Shown: positions 33,180 to 45,988, counted from the stretch's first letter. The stretch is DNA of 64,000 bases from Hepsetus odoe (GCA_017165825.1 CM029383.1:7223353-7287352), one strand, 5' to 3'. The notes: generated from the sequence alone by a model not told the origin. Made by a program: numbers and translations.

Positions 33180-36100
33180 CTGGCACTTCACTTTGCTTTT
33201 CCAGTCGAGAGGCAACAGCAAGAGGCCCCAAATGCAGATGTCATACATAGAACCAGCTTTAGACCACACACTTGAACAAGAGACAACAGAGTCGCCAGAT
33301 GTTTAATTACATACAGGGACAAAAGCAACACTGTCAAAATACTTACTGTGCTGTAAGCACATGTTGAGTACAATACATGTGCTGCATATAATTGAACATT
33401 TTTAATTAAGGCAGTGATCAGATTGCCACGTAGCTGTTGTGGAGTTGCTTTATAATTAATTGCCCAGGTTTCAGTTGGCTTTTGATGGCTCCCTCTCCTC
33501 GAGGAATTAATTGTTTTTATTTGAAGTAGGTGATGACTGACATGACGCTAATAAAACCCGCTCCCGCTTTTGTATGTGCTCCAGCCACTGCATTTAATCC
33601 TCTAGAACAATAAAGCATATCACTGCTGGTAAGCCGTGGGGCCTCTGGGTATTTTTGGGCAACTGAGGCATGCAGTTGCCATGCCAATGCGCCTTCATTG
33701 CATCGGAAATAAGTTCTTGTCTGATGGAGCCGGACCATTGGCCAAAACCGGAGAGACACGGAGGGAGGGGGGGGCTTGTGCGAGGGGGTGGCGAGCTGCC
33801 CCGCGGGAAAGCCAGAGGAGAGCCAACATGAGTAAATTCCTCACCTTTGCACAACTTTCCTTCTCATTACGCAGCCGCACCATGCAGAGCACAGCTTCAA
33901 TTAGCATGGCGGCGGTCTCCAGGCTCCGCCACTGCTGGGACCTTAGCCGTCCGGCAAGATGAGCAAACAAACTCCCGGCATTCATAAAGGGGATAAAACA
34001 GGCTCTGAAAAGGTCAGCGAAACCATTGAAAGTGGATGCTCTGCTCAAGCTCTCCTGTGACAGCCCACCTGCTCATGAGCAATGGCTTAGCGCTCAGGTT
34101 GAACCGCACGAGGCTCAGCCGTGAGCGAGGGAACGTTTTCCTGCAGGTTTCATCTCCTTGGTATTAACATTTTTCTCACCTCTCATTTTTTTTCTTCTCT
34201 ACATTTTTGAATGCACGTTCCATTTCGCTGTTTGCTGTGAAGTAGTCAGGATGTCGATTTTAATGTGTGGAGAAGTTCTGAGTCTCAACCCTGTTAGATG
34301 GTTTAGAGTGATTAATGAATGGTGGATATTTGTAGCTCCTATCCAAAGCAACATCATTGCGTAATGACTGGGAGAGTCTTCTGAAAGCTCCTTGGGGTTA
34401 AGGGGCTTAAAAGGTCCTGAAGCTTTATATGAACCTTCACGGTCCATAGCTGAGTATCCGACCTCTAGGTCACCACCTTCCCCAGAGAGACAGTTAGACG
34501 CATCTTCAGCTACAGAGCAGTGGAGCAGCGTTCCCTGGATTGATGGAGCACCAGTTCCTTTGTTTTGATGAACTGATCGACCAACATAAGTACCTGACCT
34601 CATTGATGCAGTCAGATCCTCACAACATCCTCACAACATCTAGCTTCTTCTGAAGTCTACAGTTCTGTGAAAAAGTCTTCAGCCATCAATTATTTCTTTA
34701 AATGTTAGGATCTTAAGGGCAATGTTTGCAGCACATTGGTTTGAATCATGCCTTCTTCCTATCACTCTTTTTATGGATCACTAATCCTTGGGTGCTGATG
34801 AGGGTTCATTGTTGTCGTTCCTTGAACAACTCTTGAGATGTGCCAACCACTGTAGAATGGGAAGCCCCCCTCCATGAGATCAGACTTTGAGAAGATACTC
34901 TGACCCAGTCGTCTAGCCCAGCCCTTGCCCACCATTTCTGTTTTTAACACACCAACTTACTGTTCACCTGCTGCCTTTCCTCCCTGCACAGACGCAGCTG
35001 TGATAATCAATGTTTTTCATAGAAATAAGCAATCACACCATCGCGATGTTGAAAAAACAATGGAGTTAAAAGTCCCCGATGATTGCAGCTCAATATTTCT
35101 GTATCGTTCCGCTAGTGGCTGTACTACTGCATACGCACATTTGTCCCCTTCTTCCTTCCTGTCTTTGATGGAGGTGTTGCTTGAGGTGATTGCATTTTTT
35201 TCCCCTATTTTTATTTTCTCCCAGTGATTTTTTATTCTCTCAGGACTTGCTGTCTGTCATAAGCAATGAAAATAGAGAGAAACCTATCGTATAATGGAGA
35301 AAAAGTGACAAACTAATTCATCATTCGCTCTCCTCTCTTTATACTCCCGTGAATACTCCTCTCCTCCTTTGTGGAGAGAAAGCAGCTTCTCCTCCAGCGC
35401 CACGTGCACTAGGTGGCAGTAAAAGGCTTAGATGTTGCTCCCTTGCAGAGTGACTTTAGACCCACGTTGTGGGGACTGAGCGCTGGCTGGGCTTTGTTTG
35501 TTCCGAGGAGAGTTGTCACGCCAAGGCTTGTGAAGTGATATACTCACTTAATTTTCCGATGCGGGGACCCACCGTGGTTTAATGAGGGCCAGAAAAGGGA
35601 GGGGGCGTCCCATAGGCCTGTGTTTACCTGATTACCTGAAGCGCCGGCATCCCTCTCTGCTCACCTTTGGAGGTTGCAGACGAGGCTGATGAGCACGAAT
35701 GATATTTACGAGACTGCATTAAGTGCGTTGTGTGGAGAACGTGCAGGCCTCGCTGTCACAGAAGCCATCACGAGGCCGTGAAACGAAGCATTGCATGTCT
35801 ATTAGTTTTACCCGGCGCTGCCTGTAAATCAAAGGCGCGTTCCATAATTGATGAGAACGTATATGTCTTTATGTCTCCGCGCCGGGGACGTCATCAACAG
35901 CTTGAGCAGTTTCAGTCGTTCCATCCTTTGACAAGCTAATTTCCCCAGTGATATCCCACTGTTCGCTCAAAGACTCCTCATCATCGGCAGGTGATTAGAT
36001 TTATGAGTCTGATAACGACATGCGGACATTCTCCGGCATTTAGAAGAGCTGCCTTTTCTTTTTTTTCCTTCCTTTTTTCACCGCAGATATTTTCGAGAGC

Positions 36101-36390
36101 TTTTCATCAAGCGAGCACCTCTTTAAAAAAAATGGGCCAAGGAAAAGCTAACGAGATTCTCTCCGAATAATTGGCCATCATAACTGGAGCCTCCAAGGCT
36201 GCTTCTACTTTCCTCCTGCAAGATCTCTAATCAAGAGGTAGAACATCCGGCATGCAGATGAAACGGCTCAGGGCAGCAGTGGCCGGCCGGCTTCTGTCTT
36301 TTGCGTTGCTAATCATGTGTGAAAAATTGTGATAAATTGTGTTGCAATTCATGTTTCGTGGTATTGGGTGCTCCTTTAGAGTGCTCTAGA
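33180..36390. other. gene-poor unique DNA, possible conserved non-coding sequence
   Basis: No exon recognised. A worn piece of the second SINE family lies at about 34310-34490 (ggggttaaggggctt, tagctgagtatccgacctct). The stretch 33590-34060 and the stretch 35680-35960 are GC-balanced and of high complexity, with motifs such as tccataattgatgagaac. They may be regulatory; conservation cannot be tested here. Confidence 0.35.
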
Positions 36391-36572
36391 GGGGGTCAGT
36401 GGTGGCCTAGTAGTTAAAAAGTTGGCCCCAGCATCAGAAGGCTATGGGTTTGAATCCCAGACCAGTAGGTTGCCCTAAGGTACCCTTGAGCAAGCATCCC
36501 TGTCACTGCTCCCCGGGCACTTTCGATAGCTGCCCCCTGCTGCATGCGTTTGTGAGTATTGGTTAAATGCAG
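36391..36572 (+). mobile_element. tRNA-derived SINE (main family), first of a head-to-tail pair
   Basis: gtcagtggtggcctagtagt, atgggtttgaatcccagacc, aaggtacccttgagcaagca, ctgccccctgctgcatgcg, taaatgcagaggtgagg; the 3' tail is cut off by the next copy. Confidence 0.84.
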
Positions 36573-36793
36573 AGGTGAGGGACAGTAGTAGACTAGTGGT
36601 TGTGGAGTTGGACCCAGGATCAGAAAGTCATGGGTTTGAATCCCAGACCAGTAGATTACCCTGAGGTACCCTTGAGCAAGGTACCGTCCCCATCAATGCT
36701 CCCTGGTCGCTTTCAAATGCAGAGGTGTAATTTAGTCGTGGTTCACTGTGCTTTGCTGTGTTGTATACTCACAATGACAAGAATAGTCCCATC
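36573..36793 (+). mobile_element. tRNA-derived SINE (main family), second of the pair
   Basis: gacagtagtagactagtggt, tgggtttgaatcccagacca, gtacccttgagcaaggtacc, ctccctggtcgctttcaa, gtggttcactgtgctttgct. The second copy seems inserted in the 3' part of the first. Confidence 0.82.
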
Positions 36794-36799
36794 AGGGGG

Positions 36800-37438
36800 G
36801 GTCTCTTGGGTTTCTAGGGTGATCCCCTCAAGGCTACACCTTCAGTTCCTTTAGTTCAGGAACATAATCCACCGTTTTCCACAGTGGTCACTTTTATTAA
36901 GGTGGACTAACTCTGTACAACCCATCCTGACTCCAGGCTTCCTACTTTTAGTATTAGGACATAAATCAGACCCTTTCGCCTATGAGGAACATATTTTACT
37001 CCAACTCAAAGACCAGGTGGTACCTTTGAGGAAACGTTTACCCCGTTTTTACTTTGATGAACCAACAACTTCCCTTTTAATGTGTGGATTCCAGTTATTT
37101 CTGCTGAGTTCTGATCCAAGCAAAGTGGGGTTTGGGAAAGATGGTTCATCGGATGGTTCATTGGGATTTCAATCTCTCTACAGAGTGAAAGTGAAAGTGA
37201 GGTGGTGAATGGAGCCAGGGATCATAAAAAGACACCAGTGAACCTATACCTGACATTTTATTGAACTTTCCAGCATTTGGAGACGTTAAAATCCTCAGAC
37301 GTCTCAATCTATCCTCTATCCAGATCTTAACAAAATAAATAAAGCATCTTTGACATTTTGGTGTAATGAAAAGGATTTAAAGGTGTAATTTAGGCACAAG
37401 CAACCCACATAAGTATTTTGTAGCACCTTCTGTGAAAT
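36800..37438. other. intergenic, no gene seen
   Basis: Unique DNA; only a stray SINE-tail-like gagtgaaagtgaaagtgagg at 37182-37202. Confidence 0.45.
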
Positions 37439-37439
37439 A

Positions 37440-37861
37440 CAGTATTGGGCAAAAGTCTTCACCCCTTATTTAGTCATATTTGGCTTCCAAATTCCAGACT
37501 TGTTGAGGGACAGTTCTCCAGATCTTCCTGAAGGACAGTGTTGTTGTCTCTCATGTTCAGTCCAGTCTCTGTTCCTGAGCAGTTCTCCAGATCTTCCTGA
37601 AGGGCAGTGTTGTTTTCAAAGCATCTAACTTAAGACATGAAGCAGTGCAGAAGCAGGAGTAGATGATTTGAGATGATCTGGTGAACAGTGTACTGCTGAG
37701 TGGTTGGAACCCCTTTATAGAATTTTGCATCTTTGTGCCAAAACATTTCTTTCCATTTCTTACATTTCATCTACTCAAAATGCCAAAGATAACAAGCATA
37801 AAACAGTGTCTCGTTTTCCCAGCAAAATATAAAAAAGGCTGAAGACTTCTGGACAGTACTG
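37440..37861 (+). mobile_element. Tc1-derived non-autonomous element with two 69-bp units
   Basis: Starts after TA (37438-37439) with cagtattgggcaaaagtctt and ends gaagacttctggacagtact g, whose reverse complement matches the left end. Two 69-bp units at about 37507-37620, the second cut short, then ctaacttaagacatgaagca. Confidence 0.85.
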
Positions 37862-38439
37862 TGCATCTGTTAAGTGCATTTTGTTCAATAATAATCTCGA
37901 AGAGTTTTAATGCTCAGTTCCATGCGTCTTGAAATTTCCGTCCAGTGTTTTATTTTTCCTGTATCACACAGCCTTATTTTCAGAGTGCAGTAGAGGACTC
38001 CAGAGGACGACTGCTTTGTAACTGTACCTGTCACATTTAAGCAAGGACAATGGCCTGTTTCGCACCAGTTAGCATGGCAGCGTGGCACGGCGACACAAAC
38101 CCAGTCCACTGTTCGGCCCTGGCAGCTGCTGTACCTCTGGCCCTTCTCTCTGCTTTCTGTGCTAATGCCCATGTAGTGCTGCCTTCGTCCAAGGCTTTGC
38201 AAAACAAAAGCTATGCCAAGATCTGGACATGACTGGTAGAATGCGAGAGCAAATATTACATTGGCTGTCCAGTTACTGTCAGCCATATTACAAATGGAGC
38301 GAGGCGACTCCAGCTCGTATAAAGACCGCAGTTTTTGGCAGGAGCGTTGCCATGTTTGCATTAAAGCAATAGTTTAGTAAGAAAAATCAAAATAGGCACA
38401 TTTCCCCATTTTTTCCCAAATGAGTTCATTCCTACATTA

Positions 38440-38690
38440 AAGCACTTTATCCCAAACAGAGTGGTAGAGGGTGCTGAAGCATATCGTAGGACCCATGGGG
38501 CAAAAAGCAGAGTCACCTGTCCATTGCAGAGCAGTCAGTGACACAGACACACCTAGGGGGGAATTTGGTATCTGCGGTTCACCTGACATGAATGTCGTTG
38601 GACTGTGGGTGAAAACCAGAACATGTCATCCATGGAGCCAGACCTTCCACCTGTGAGGCAACAACACTTGGCACTGCATCACCCACATCC
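38440..38690 (-). mobile_element. old LINE-type repeat fragment (probable)
   Basis: Words such as cacctgtccattgcagagca, gacacagacacaccta, gttggactgtgggtgaaaac and gaggcaacaacactt follow the order of a common fish L2-type 3' region read in reverse, heavily diverged. Confidence 0.5.
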
Positions 38691-38904
38691 ATTCCTGCTT
38701 CTTTAATATGCCATTGGAGTAATATTCAGATGAAAAAAAATTCTTATATATTGTCTTTGAAATAGAAAAAGGAACTTTTGTTTTCATGTATTTTGATCAA
38801 GGTAACTGCTAAGCCATGCTGAAGGCATACTGAGGAAATGCAATACAATTTGTAAAACAAATACCATTTTAAATGCATTAAAATGATGCATAATAATTGT
38901 AAAT

Positions 38905-39225
38905 CACTTGCCAGAAATAGACCTCAGTGTCTTTTGTCTTATGAGTGCTAGGATAGGCTCCCGAACCCTTGACAACCCTTGCTGGAATAAAGGATCATGG
39001 ATGGAAAAGATAGTGGATGGATGGATAGATAGATGGATGCATGGATGGAACATCAGGATAATGGCTGTGTTCTTTCCTGTACTTGGTTTAAGTTTACTTA
39101 AGACAGCTAAGATAATGGATGGAGGGATGTATGAATGTAAGAATGGATGGATGGATGGATGGATGGATGGATGGATGGATGAATGAACAAAAGGATGGAT
39201 GGGTGGATGCATGGATGGAACATAA
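38905..39225 (+). repeat. L2-like tail followed by (GATG)n arrays
   Basis: taggataggctcccgaaccc and gctggaataaaggatcatgg resemble a worn L2 tail, passing into (gatg)n at 39000-39050 and again at 39115-39220. Frames through it give MDGWMDGW-type peptides without meaning. Confidence 0.75.
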
Positions 39226-40790
39226 AAAAGAAGAAAGCAAAATTAGTTTATGTTAGTAATCCTTTGGATTATATTTCATGCAGAACAAAGAAACTCACAG
39301 CAGATAATATTTTTGAATTCTGTAGCATACCAAATGTTAAAGTATCCCAAGAATTGTTATTTTTTCTCAAATAGACTTGCTTATAAACAAATATACAAAA
39401 GCATGGACAACGGAAAACAGCAGCATCTTGAAGCTTGACCTCTGAACTCTTCCATGGGTCTGGCTGGCCTCGAGCTTGAGAAGGCAAAGCTTCTGCTAAA
39501 CTACCCTGTAATTTCGATCGCCATTCCAGCCGCAGTCCGTTCTCTGGCGTGGAGCTGAATGTCACACGCCGGCCCTCCTGCTGTTCCGGCGCCAGTTGGC
39601 TAAGAGGGACTTCATTCGTTCGAAAGTGTTGGTTGTAATTAAATCATGGCACAACTGTGCAGGAACATGCAGGAGCCCAAACAAAAAAGAAGGCGAGTCT
39701 GAAAACGGCTGCAAATCTGCCTCGCCAAATGGCCGAACCCCGAAACTTTTCCAGAAATCTGCAAAATAAACAGTTAGATGTTCACCGTGCACACCTGATG
39801 CAGAAGGCACTTAAAGCAATAACTGTTCATTAGAGCAATTCGTCAAGTTAATAGGGTGTGTTTGAATAATTGCATGGAAATAAAACGACGCCACAGCTCC
39901 ACATCATTAGGCACTTTAATATTTTTCCCGGCACAAAGAGAATGTAGAAGTGCCGCAACCATCATTATGCACATATAAACCTTTGATGAGGCCTCCACAC
40001 TTCTCTTGCATACATGGCAGATATGGATTTTTCACCGACTTGAAATAATTGTGTTTGTTAGAGGAGAAGGCCAACGATTGAGGAAGCAAAACATAAAACC
40101 AGGTTGTGAAGACTGGCTCCAATTCATCGCTGGAGAAATTTCTTTCTCTGGAGACCTTCTTATGATGGGCAAAAACAATATTGGACTTCAAGAGACAGAC
40201 GCTCACCATATCAGGCTTCCTGTCCTTGCTTTCTTTGCTGCATTGAGATGATCTTAATTGGCTGGAGTGCTGAAAGCAGCCACCGGTTATATCAGCTCTC
40301 TCTGTCTTTATTTCTGATTTCAAATAAGAAACAGGGACCGAATGGAGGCCCTGCTTCAGCGATGGAGGATATTTCAACAGATACAGGTACCGGGGCTTTA
40401 TTACGGGTGCAATGTTTCACACCCGTCCCGCACTTGACATGGACTTGATGGTGAGCTGCTTATTCCTGGCAAGAAGTATTGTGTCCTGCTAATAATACAC
40501 AGGCTGGAATACACACGGAGACATGCAGACATCACGACAGAGCTAATTTACACCGAGATTGGGATTGGTTCTCTTCTTTAGCTCTGCTTAGTGATCTCAA
40601 AAGTCAAATGTCAAGTTTTATGACTAACATTGCATCATGGGTAGTGTTGGAGACCACACAAGCAAGCCTACTTAATGGAGAATTCAAACATTTTTCCTAA
40701 CACAACACAAATACAAACATTTCCTATTTCATCCAAACCGCCAGGGATTTTACACGTGTCCATGTTTATGAGTTTTTATTCATGATGGTA
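39226..40790. other. unique gene-poor DNA
   Basis: No exon, RNA gene or element recognised. Overlapping open frames (39916-40377 minus, 40006-40251 plus) show no family similarity. Confidence 0.4.
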
Positions 40791-40794
40791 AATT

Positions 40795-41060
40795 TTGTTG
40801 AGGAAGGGTTCTCCAGATCTTCCTGAAGGACAGTGTTGTTGTCTCTCATGTTCAGTCCAGTCTCTGTACCTGAGCAGTTTGATAGTTCTTTGTTGGTTAA
40901 TCGACACAGTGATCTACGTCTGAACCTTCGAGCAGAACAAAGCGTCTAACTTAAGACATGAAGCAGTGAAGAAACAGGAGCAGATGATTCCAGATGATCA
41001 GGTGATTCCTTTACTACTGATGCTGAACACTGATGGGATGGAACACAATCCAAACATCTG
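40795..41060 (+). mobile_element. Tc1-derived family fragment, one 69-bp unit
   Basis: ctccagatcttcctgaagga and gtctctgtacctgagcag, then tggttaatcgacacagtgat and taacttaagacatgaagcag, as in the 23617 and 37440 copies. Ends not found. Confidence 0.75.
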
Positions 41061-42139
41061 TACCTTTTAACAGACAATTTCATAATGGGAGGAAAATGAA
41101 TTATAAAATGTGGCCTATGCAAAAGTTACACAACACAAAATGATCTGCAAGTTCAGAAATGCCATATTTGTCTTTTGTAGAAAAAAAACACAAAACCTAA
41201 ATATGTAATATGACTGAGAGTGTTCTGTCTCCCATTTCTGGGAGGAATCTGGCTGTGCATTACCTTTCGCTTAAACCTTACATTAACCTCACACTGAAGC
41301 TGCTGTTCTGTTATTATGGAGTCTCAACATGTATATCTGCCATCTGAAGAAGAAACTCTCGTTTGAAGCTGTACCATCTGCATCAACTCCACTTTTTCGC
41401 ATCTTCCTCCTTGGCTTCATCAAGAAGATTCAGCCTCTGCTTTCTGGAAGCTCACACATAGTTATGCGGCTCATGCTCCCTCCATTTGCATCCTCTTTTC
41501 CACGCGCCATAACTTCCTGCAGTAAGCCTCCCCACCACCTTCTCCAGTGGACCATTAGGGCTCCTTCTCGTTTAATTCCACCACAGTGCTGTGAAAATAG
41601 TGAACTCGGCTGCCATAAGCCCTACCCAATGAACCAGTTAGCATCTCCTCATTGTCGCGTTTTTATTCTTCCACCACTGCAGCCAGGTTCTCGGGCTAAT
41701 GTGCCTTCCTCTTCCCCCCATAGCTTTCCTTTCTGCGTCCCACATAGGCCCCATTTACCTCCCTCGTGTTTGGGGCCTTCCAGCGAAGCTCCATTGGTCC
41801 CCCGGCTCACCGCAGCTCTCATTAGGAGCTGTCCTACGGCGCAACATGCGCTGTGAGTCAGTGTCTAAAGCTATCCGGAGCATTTTATTCCGCTGGAGAA
41901 CACAAGACGTCTGCCTGACAACCATGTATGAGGCATAAACATGGGCCTGTGCATGCAGGGACAGCGAGATGACTGACAGGCGGACAGTAAGAGGTCTCTG
42001 CTCTAGTGGACTCTCAAACAACCTCGTTAATTTGCTCACGGCGTTGCAACTTTGCTTGTAAACAGTGTTCAAATGTGAAAACTTATGAAATAGAACATCG
42101 CCCCGAAATCAATGGACTTTTGTACTCAGCGATCATTTC
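41061..42139. other. unique gene-poor DNA
   Basis: A 175-codon open frame at 41329-41856 is Pro/Ser/Leu-rich, matches no domain I know and has no repeat explanation; I regard it as chance. Confidence 0.4.
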
Positions 42140-42263
42140 ATTCTTCATTGAAATGGTAGTTTGACCTCTCTGCTTCTCTTACTTCTCCACTGGGAAGGCG
42201 AGGCGTTTGAGGGCTTGCGAAGGTGAGGCGAGGGTTTGCAAACTACCATTTCAATGAAGAATC
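42140..42263. repeat. perfect 23-24-bp inverted repeat around a ~75-bp spacer
   Basis: Left arm 42140-42163 (begins attcttcattgaaatgg) and right arm 42239-42262 (ends catttcaatgaagaat) are exact reverse complements. The spacer has a pyrimidine-rich half and a purine/G-rich half (aggcgaggcg, aggtgaggcgaggg). No target duplication or known family. Confidence 0.9.
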
Positions 42264-42335
42264 GGTAGCTGCTGGTGCTCATTTTTGTTAAACTGGATAA
42301 AAATTCACCGTTTATAAAATGTGATGTTTATTGGA

Positions 42336-42535
42336 AGTGAGTTTTTGTCAAGTCAAAGCACACAACGAATCACAATGAAATGCTTCGCTGCATTTAACCC
42401 ACACGCACAGTGTAGCAGGGTCAGCCATATATCAGTGCCCAGGGAGCAGTGCTGGGGACGGTAGCTTGCTCAAGGGGACCTCAGGGTAACTTACTTGACT
42501 CAAACCCACAACCTTCCAATCATGGGGTCGAGGAC
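42336..42535 (-). mobile_element. tRNA-derived SINE (main family)
   Basis: ggaagtgagtttttgtca, acacgcacagtgtagcaggg, agggagcagtgctggggacg, gtagcttgctcaaggggacc, cttgactcaaacccacaacc. Confidence 0.8.
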
Positions 42536-42619
42536 CTGTTTTTCAGCAAAACTGTGAGTGAGCCACTCCCTTGGCTGAGAAGCTCCACATATGAAGGATC
42601 TCAGGTGGCTTTTCTGTTA

Positions 42620-43384
42620 CCATGACACAGAATGGTGACGTGATGGTGGTGCTCACCTTTTCTTCAATCTTTTTTCCAGATTACCCAAAAAATCAGAAAG
42701 GGGATTCATCAGAGAAAATGACCTTAGTCTTCAGCAGTCTAATCCCTGCACCTTCTGCAGAATATAAATCTGTCCCTGATGTTTATCTTGGAGAGAAGTG
42801 TCTTCTTTGCTGATCTTCTTGACACCGGTCTTCACCTCACTGTGCATGCAGATGCCCTCACACCTGTCTGCTGCCATACCAGAGCTCTGCTCTGGTGGGG
42901 CCCCGATTCTGCAGCTGAATCAACCTTAAGAGATGGTCCTGGTGCTTTCTGGACTTTCTTGGGTGCCAACCATTGAACCTCTCTCCAAGTTCTTGAGGAT
43001 CTGATAAATGGTTGATTAGGTACAATCTTACCTGCTGCAATATCCTCGCCTTTGAAAACCTTTTTGTGCAAAGCAATGATGACTGCACATGTTTCCTTGC
43101 AGGTAAAATTGGTTTACAGAAGAAGAGCACCACCCTCCTTTTAAAGCATGATAAAGGAGTGATCTCCAGCCTTGTCCTCCTCAACACTCTCACCTGTGTT
43201 AATGAGAGGATCACAGAGATGATGTCAGCAGGTCCTTCTGTGGCTTCAAATGCAGTGGAAATGGATTTTTGAACTTAATGAACTTCAAGAGTTACAATGA
43301 TTGTAACTCATCTGTTCATTTTCAGAACATAATATTAAAACTTAATATTCATGTCTTTCTCAAAACTTTTGGCCATGGCTGTAC
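42620..43384 (-). pseudogene. Tc1-like transposase pseudogene, N-terminal part, with one terminal repeat
   Basis: On the minus strand the order is: terminal repeat (gtacagccatggccaaaagt, 43384-43365); AIIALHKKVFKGEDIAAGKI at about 43077-43018 (first helix-turn-helix); broken RSSRTWREVQW; SRKHQDHLLRLIQLQNRGPT and ALVWQQTGVRASACTVR in a second frame at about 42955-42833; then VIFSDESPF (catalytic block around the first Asp) near 42717-42690. Frames shift and stops interrupt. The C-terminal third and the other terminal repeat are missing. Confidence 0.85.
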
Positions 43385-43469
43385 ATGCAGGAAGAGCAGG
43401 ATGATTATTATTATTAATAATATGTTGTAATATTAGTATTTAGTATTAATATTAAGTATTAATATAACA

Positions 43470-43660
43470 GAGTTGTGCCTTTTGTTCCATGCTTGAACAT
43501 CATGCAGGACTCCCATGGACCAAGAGGTTGCAGGTTCAAATCCTTCCTTCAGCACCACCATCACAAGGTTCCAATGAGTTCCTGAGCAAAACATCAACAC
43601 CTGAGAGACTGTTTCCATAATCAGCAAACGAAAGTCACTCTGGAGCGTTTGTGAAATGCC
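43470..43660 (+). mobile_element. second SINE family fragment
   Basis: ggttgcaggttcaaatcctt (B-box region), gttcctgagcaaaacatcaa, cactctggagcgtttgtgaa, atgccgtaaacg: plus-oriented relative of 20242-20435. Confidence 0.7.
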
Positions 43661-43809
43661 GTAAACGTTCATGATCAATATCTCACTGTCCTGGTATAGC
43701 CTGGTAGCTGAAGCTCTTTAGGAGTTTCAAGCTGTTACTCCATCACTGAAGCAGTGTGTCCTCCTCCCACATAGAGGCCAAAAGAAATCTGGTCTAAAGC
43801 ATTACCTCA

Positions 43810-43915
43810 CTCATTTTCTGAGCTGCTTGTCCTGATTAGCATAGCTGGGGGTCCATCACAGTCCATCACAGGGCAGACACACGAACACACTTAGGGGGCT
43901 ATTTAGCACCTTGAG
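43810..43915 (-). mobile_element. LINE-type repeat fragment
   Basis: ttttctgagctgcttgtcct, gtccatcacagggcagacac and acttagggggctatttagca match the order of the fish L2-like 3' region read in reverse (compare 51540-51815). Confidence 0.55.
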
Positions 43916-44077
43916 TCTTTGGATGGTTAGATGAACACGAGCTCTGAGAGGAATCACACATGAAGGAATGTCCACTCCGGACAGAAAGGACCCAGACCGT
44001 CCCACCTGGGACCTTTATAAAAAAAAATGCCCTTTTTTGGTCATATCACTTAGAGAGTTTCCGTATATGGTGTGTCG

Positions 44078-44332
44078 GGGCAGTTATGGCCTAGTAGTTA
44101 GGGAGTTGCCGCCACATCGGAAGATTGTGGGTTCGATTCCCTCACCAGTTGGTTGCCCTGAGGTACCCTTGAGCAAGGTACCGTCCCCATCACTGCTCCC
44201 CGGGCGCTTTCAATAGCTGCCCACTGCTGCACGGGTTTGAGTGTGCATGGGTAAAATGCAGAGGTCCAATTTCGTTGTGGTTCATGTGTGCTGTGCCGTG
44301 ACCTACAAGGGTTGTCACTTTCACTTCACTTT
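44078..44332 (+). mobile_element. tRNA-derived SINE (main family), well preserved
   Basis: gggcagttatggcctagtag, gggttcgattccctcaccag, gaggtacccttgagcaaggt, ctgctccccgggcgctttca, aatgcagaggtccaatttcg, gggttgtcactttcactt. One of the best copies for a consensus. Confidence 0.9.
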
Positions 44333-45299
44333 TTTTCGTGATGTAAAAATTATGGCTCCAGAATCTTGCAATAATCGAGATTCGTCTGCATCTTCCTTTT
44401 TGAGGAAACCTCACAATGGCTCAGATATTTGACACCGTATCGATAGACTGACACAGCAGCCACCGATATCAGCTTCCATCCATGCAGAAGAGACTCCGCG
44501 GGAGGATCAGGACTTTTCCAGCTTTCCTCCGCTTGCAGTTATCATGTGTAATGTCACTGGCAGTCAATTTCGCCTTTTTGATTACGTGGCGAAGATTTCC
44601 AAAGGCCCCCCTCCAAACTCTTTTCTGCTCTCAACTTTCAAGTCGCTGCGCTAATTCCTCCACTAAGCTGTACCTACCCCGAGGAGGACCTGGAGTGTTC
44701 AATATGCACTCAATCTATTAGGGACTGAACGAGCTGCCTTAGTGCCAACAGTGAAGAGATTCAATTTCCATGGAGCTGAGGAGAAGGCTGAATCCTCTTG
44801 AATGAATACAATAACAAATTCCATGAAATTAATAATTAAAGATAGAAGGAGGCAATGGGGACCGGGAAAAAAAGTCAATACAAAGAATAAAATTCTATCC
44901 CCTTTTCTGATATATATTGGAGCCTGCAGCACTGTGGGGGAAAAGGGTTAGAGAAAATACCATTTGAAAGCAGTGTGGCATTTACTTCCTCCCCCTCCCT
45001 TTCTTTCTCTCTCTCTCTCCGTGTGTATTGTGAAAGTGGAATTGAGAAATATTCCGTTTTCACCTGTTTGGCTGATGGGTTATAGCGTCATTTGTTTGAT
45101 TCTTAGTATAGTGGCAACACGCAAGAGATCCTCTGTAACTGCATTAGAGCCGTCTGGGAGGTGACGGATCATGATGAGAGAACGGTGGAGTAATTGGCAG
45201 AGTTGGAGAAGAGATGCAGCAGCTTTCTGCTTGTTAGATGAACACGCCTGTGTTCTTTCATAGAGTCATGGAACCGGCAGGGGAACGTGAGTTATAAAT
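44333..45299. other. unique gene-poor DNA
   Basis: No supportable feature beyond a short (CT)n tract at 45000-45020. Confidence 0.45.
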
Positions 45300-45301
45300 A
45301 A

Positions 45302-45303
45302 TG

Positions 45304-45360
<57 letters not shown>

Positions 45361-45581
45361 GGGATGGATGGATGAACGGACAGACGGATGGACAGATGAA
45401 AGGTAGAATAGATAGATAGACAGACAGATAGATAGATAGATAGATAAGGGATGGATGGATGAACGGACAGACGGATGGACAGATGAAAGGTAGAATAGAT
45501 AGATAGACAGACAGACAGACAGATAGATAGATAAGGGATGGATGGATGAACGGACAGACGGATGGACAGATGAAAGGTAGA

Positions 45582-45630
<49 letters not shown>

Positions 45631-45783
45631 TAGATAGATAGATAGATAAGGGATGGATGGATGAACGGACAGACGGATGGACAGATGAAAGGTAGAATAG
45701 ATAGATAGACAGACAGACAGACAGATAGATAGATAAGGGATGGATGGATGAACGGACAGACGGATGGACAGATGAAAGGTAGA

Positions 45784-45829
<46 letters not shown>

Positions 45830-45871
45830 GGATGGATGAACGGACAGGATGGACAGGATGAAAGGTAGTGA

Positions 45872-45904
<33 letters not shown>

Positions 45905-45946
45905 GACAGACGACAGACAGACAGACAGATAGATAGATAGTTAGAC

Positions 45947-45988
<42 letters not shown>

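Noticed and set aside
33594..34048. Overlapping open frames on both strands in GC-richer DNA
   Set aside because: No family similarity and both strands are open alike; more likely non-coding, possibly regulatory.
41329..41856. 175-codon open frame rich in Pro and Ser
   Set aside because: No domain, no splice pattern, no similarity I recognise; length is compatible with chance in C-rich sequence.
44078..44160. tRNA-like promoter boxes
   Set aside because: They belong to SINE heads; there is no complete cloverleaf with acceptor stem, so no functional tRNA gene is claimed.
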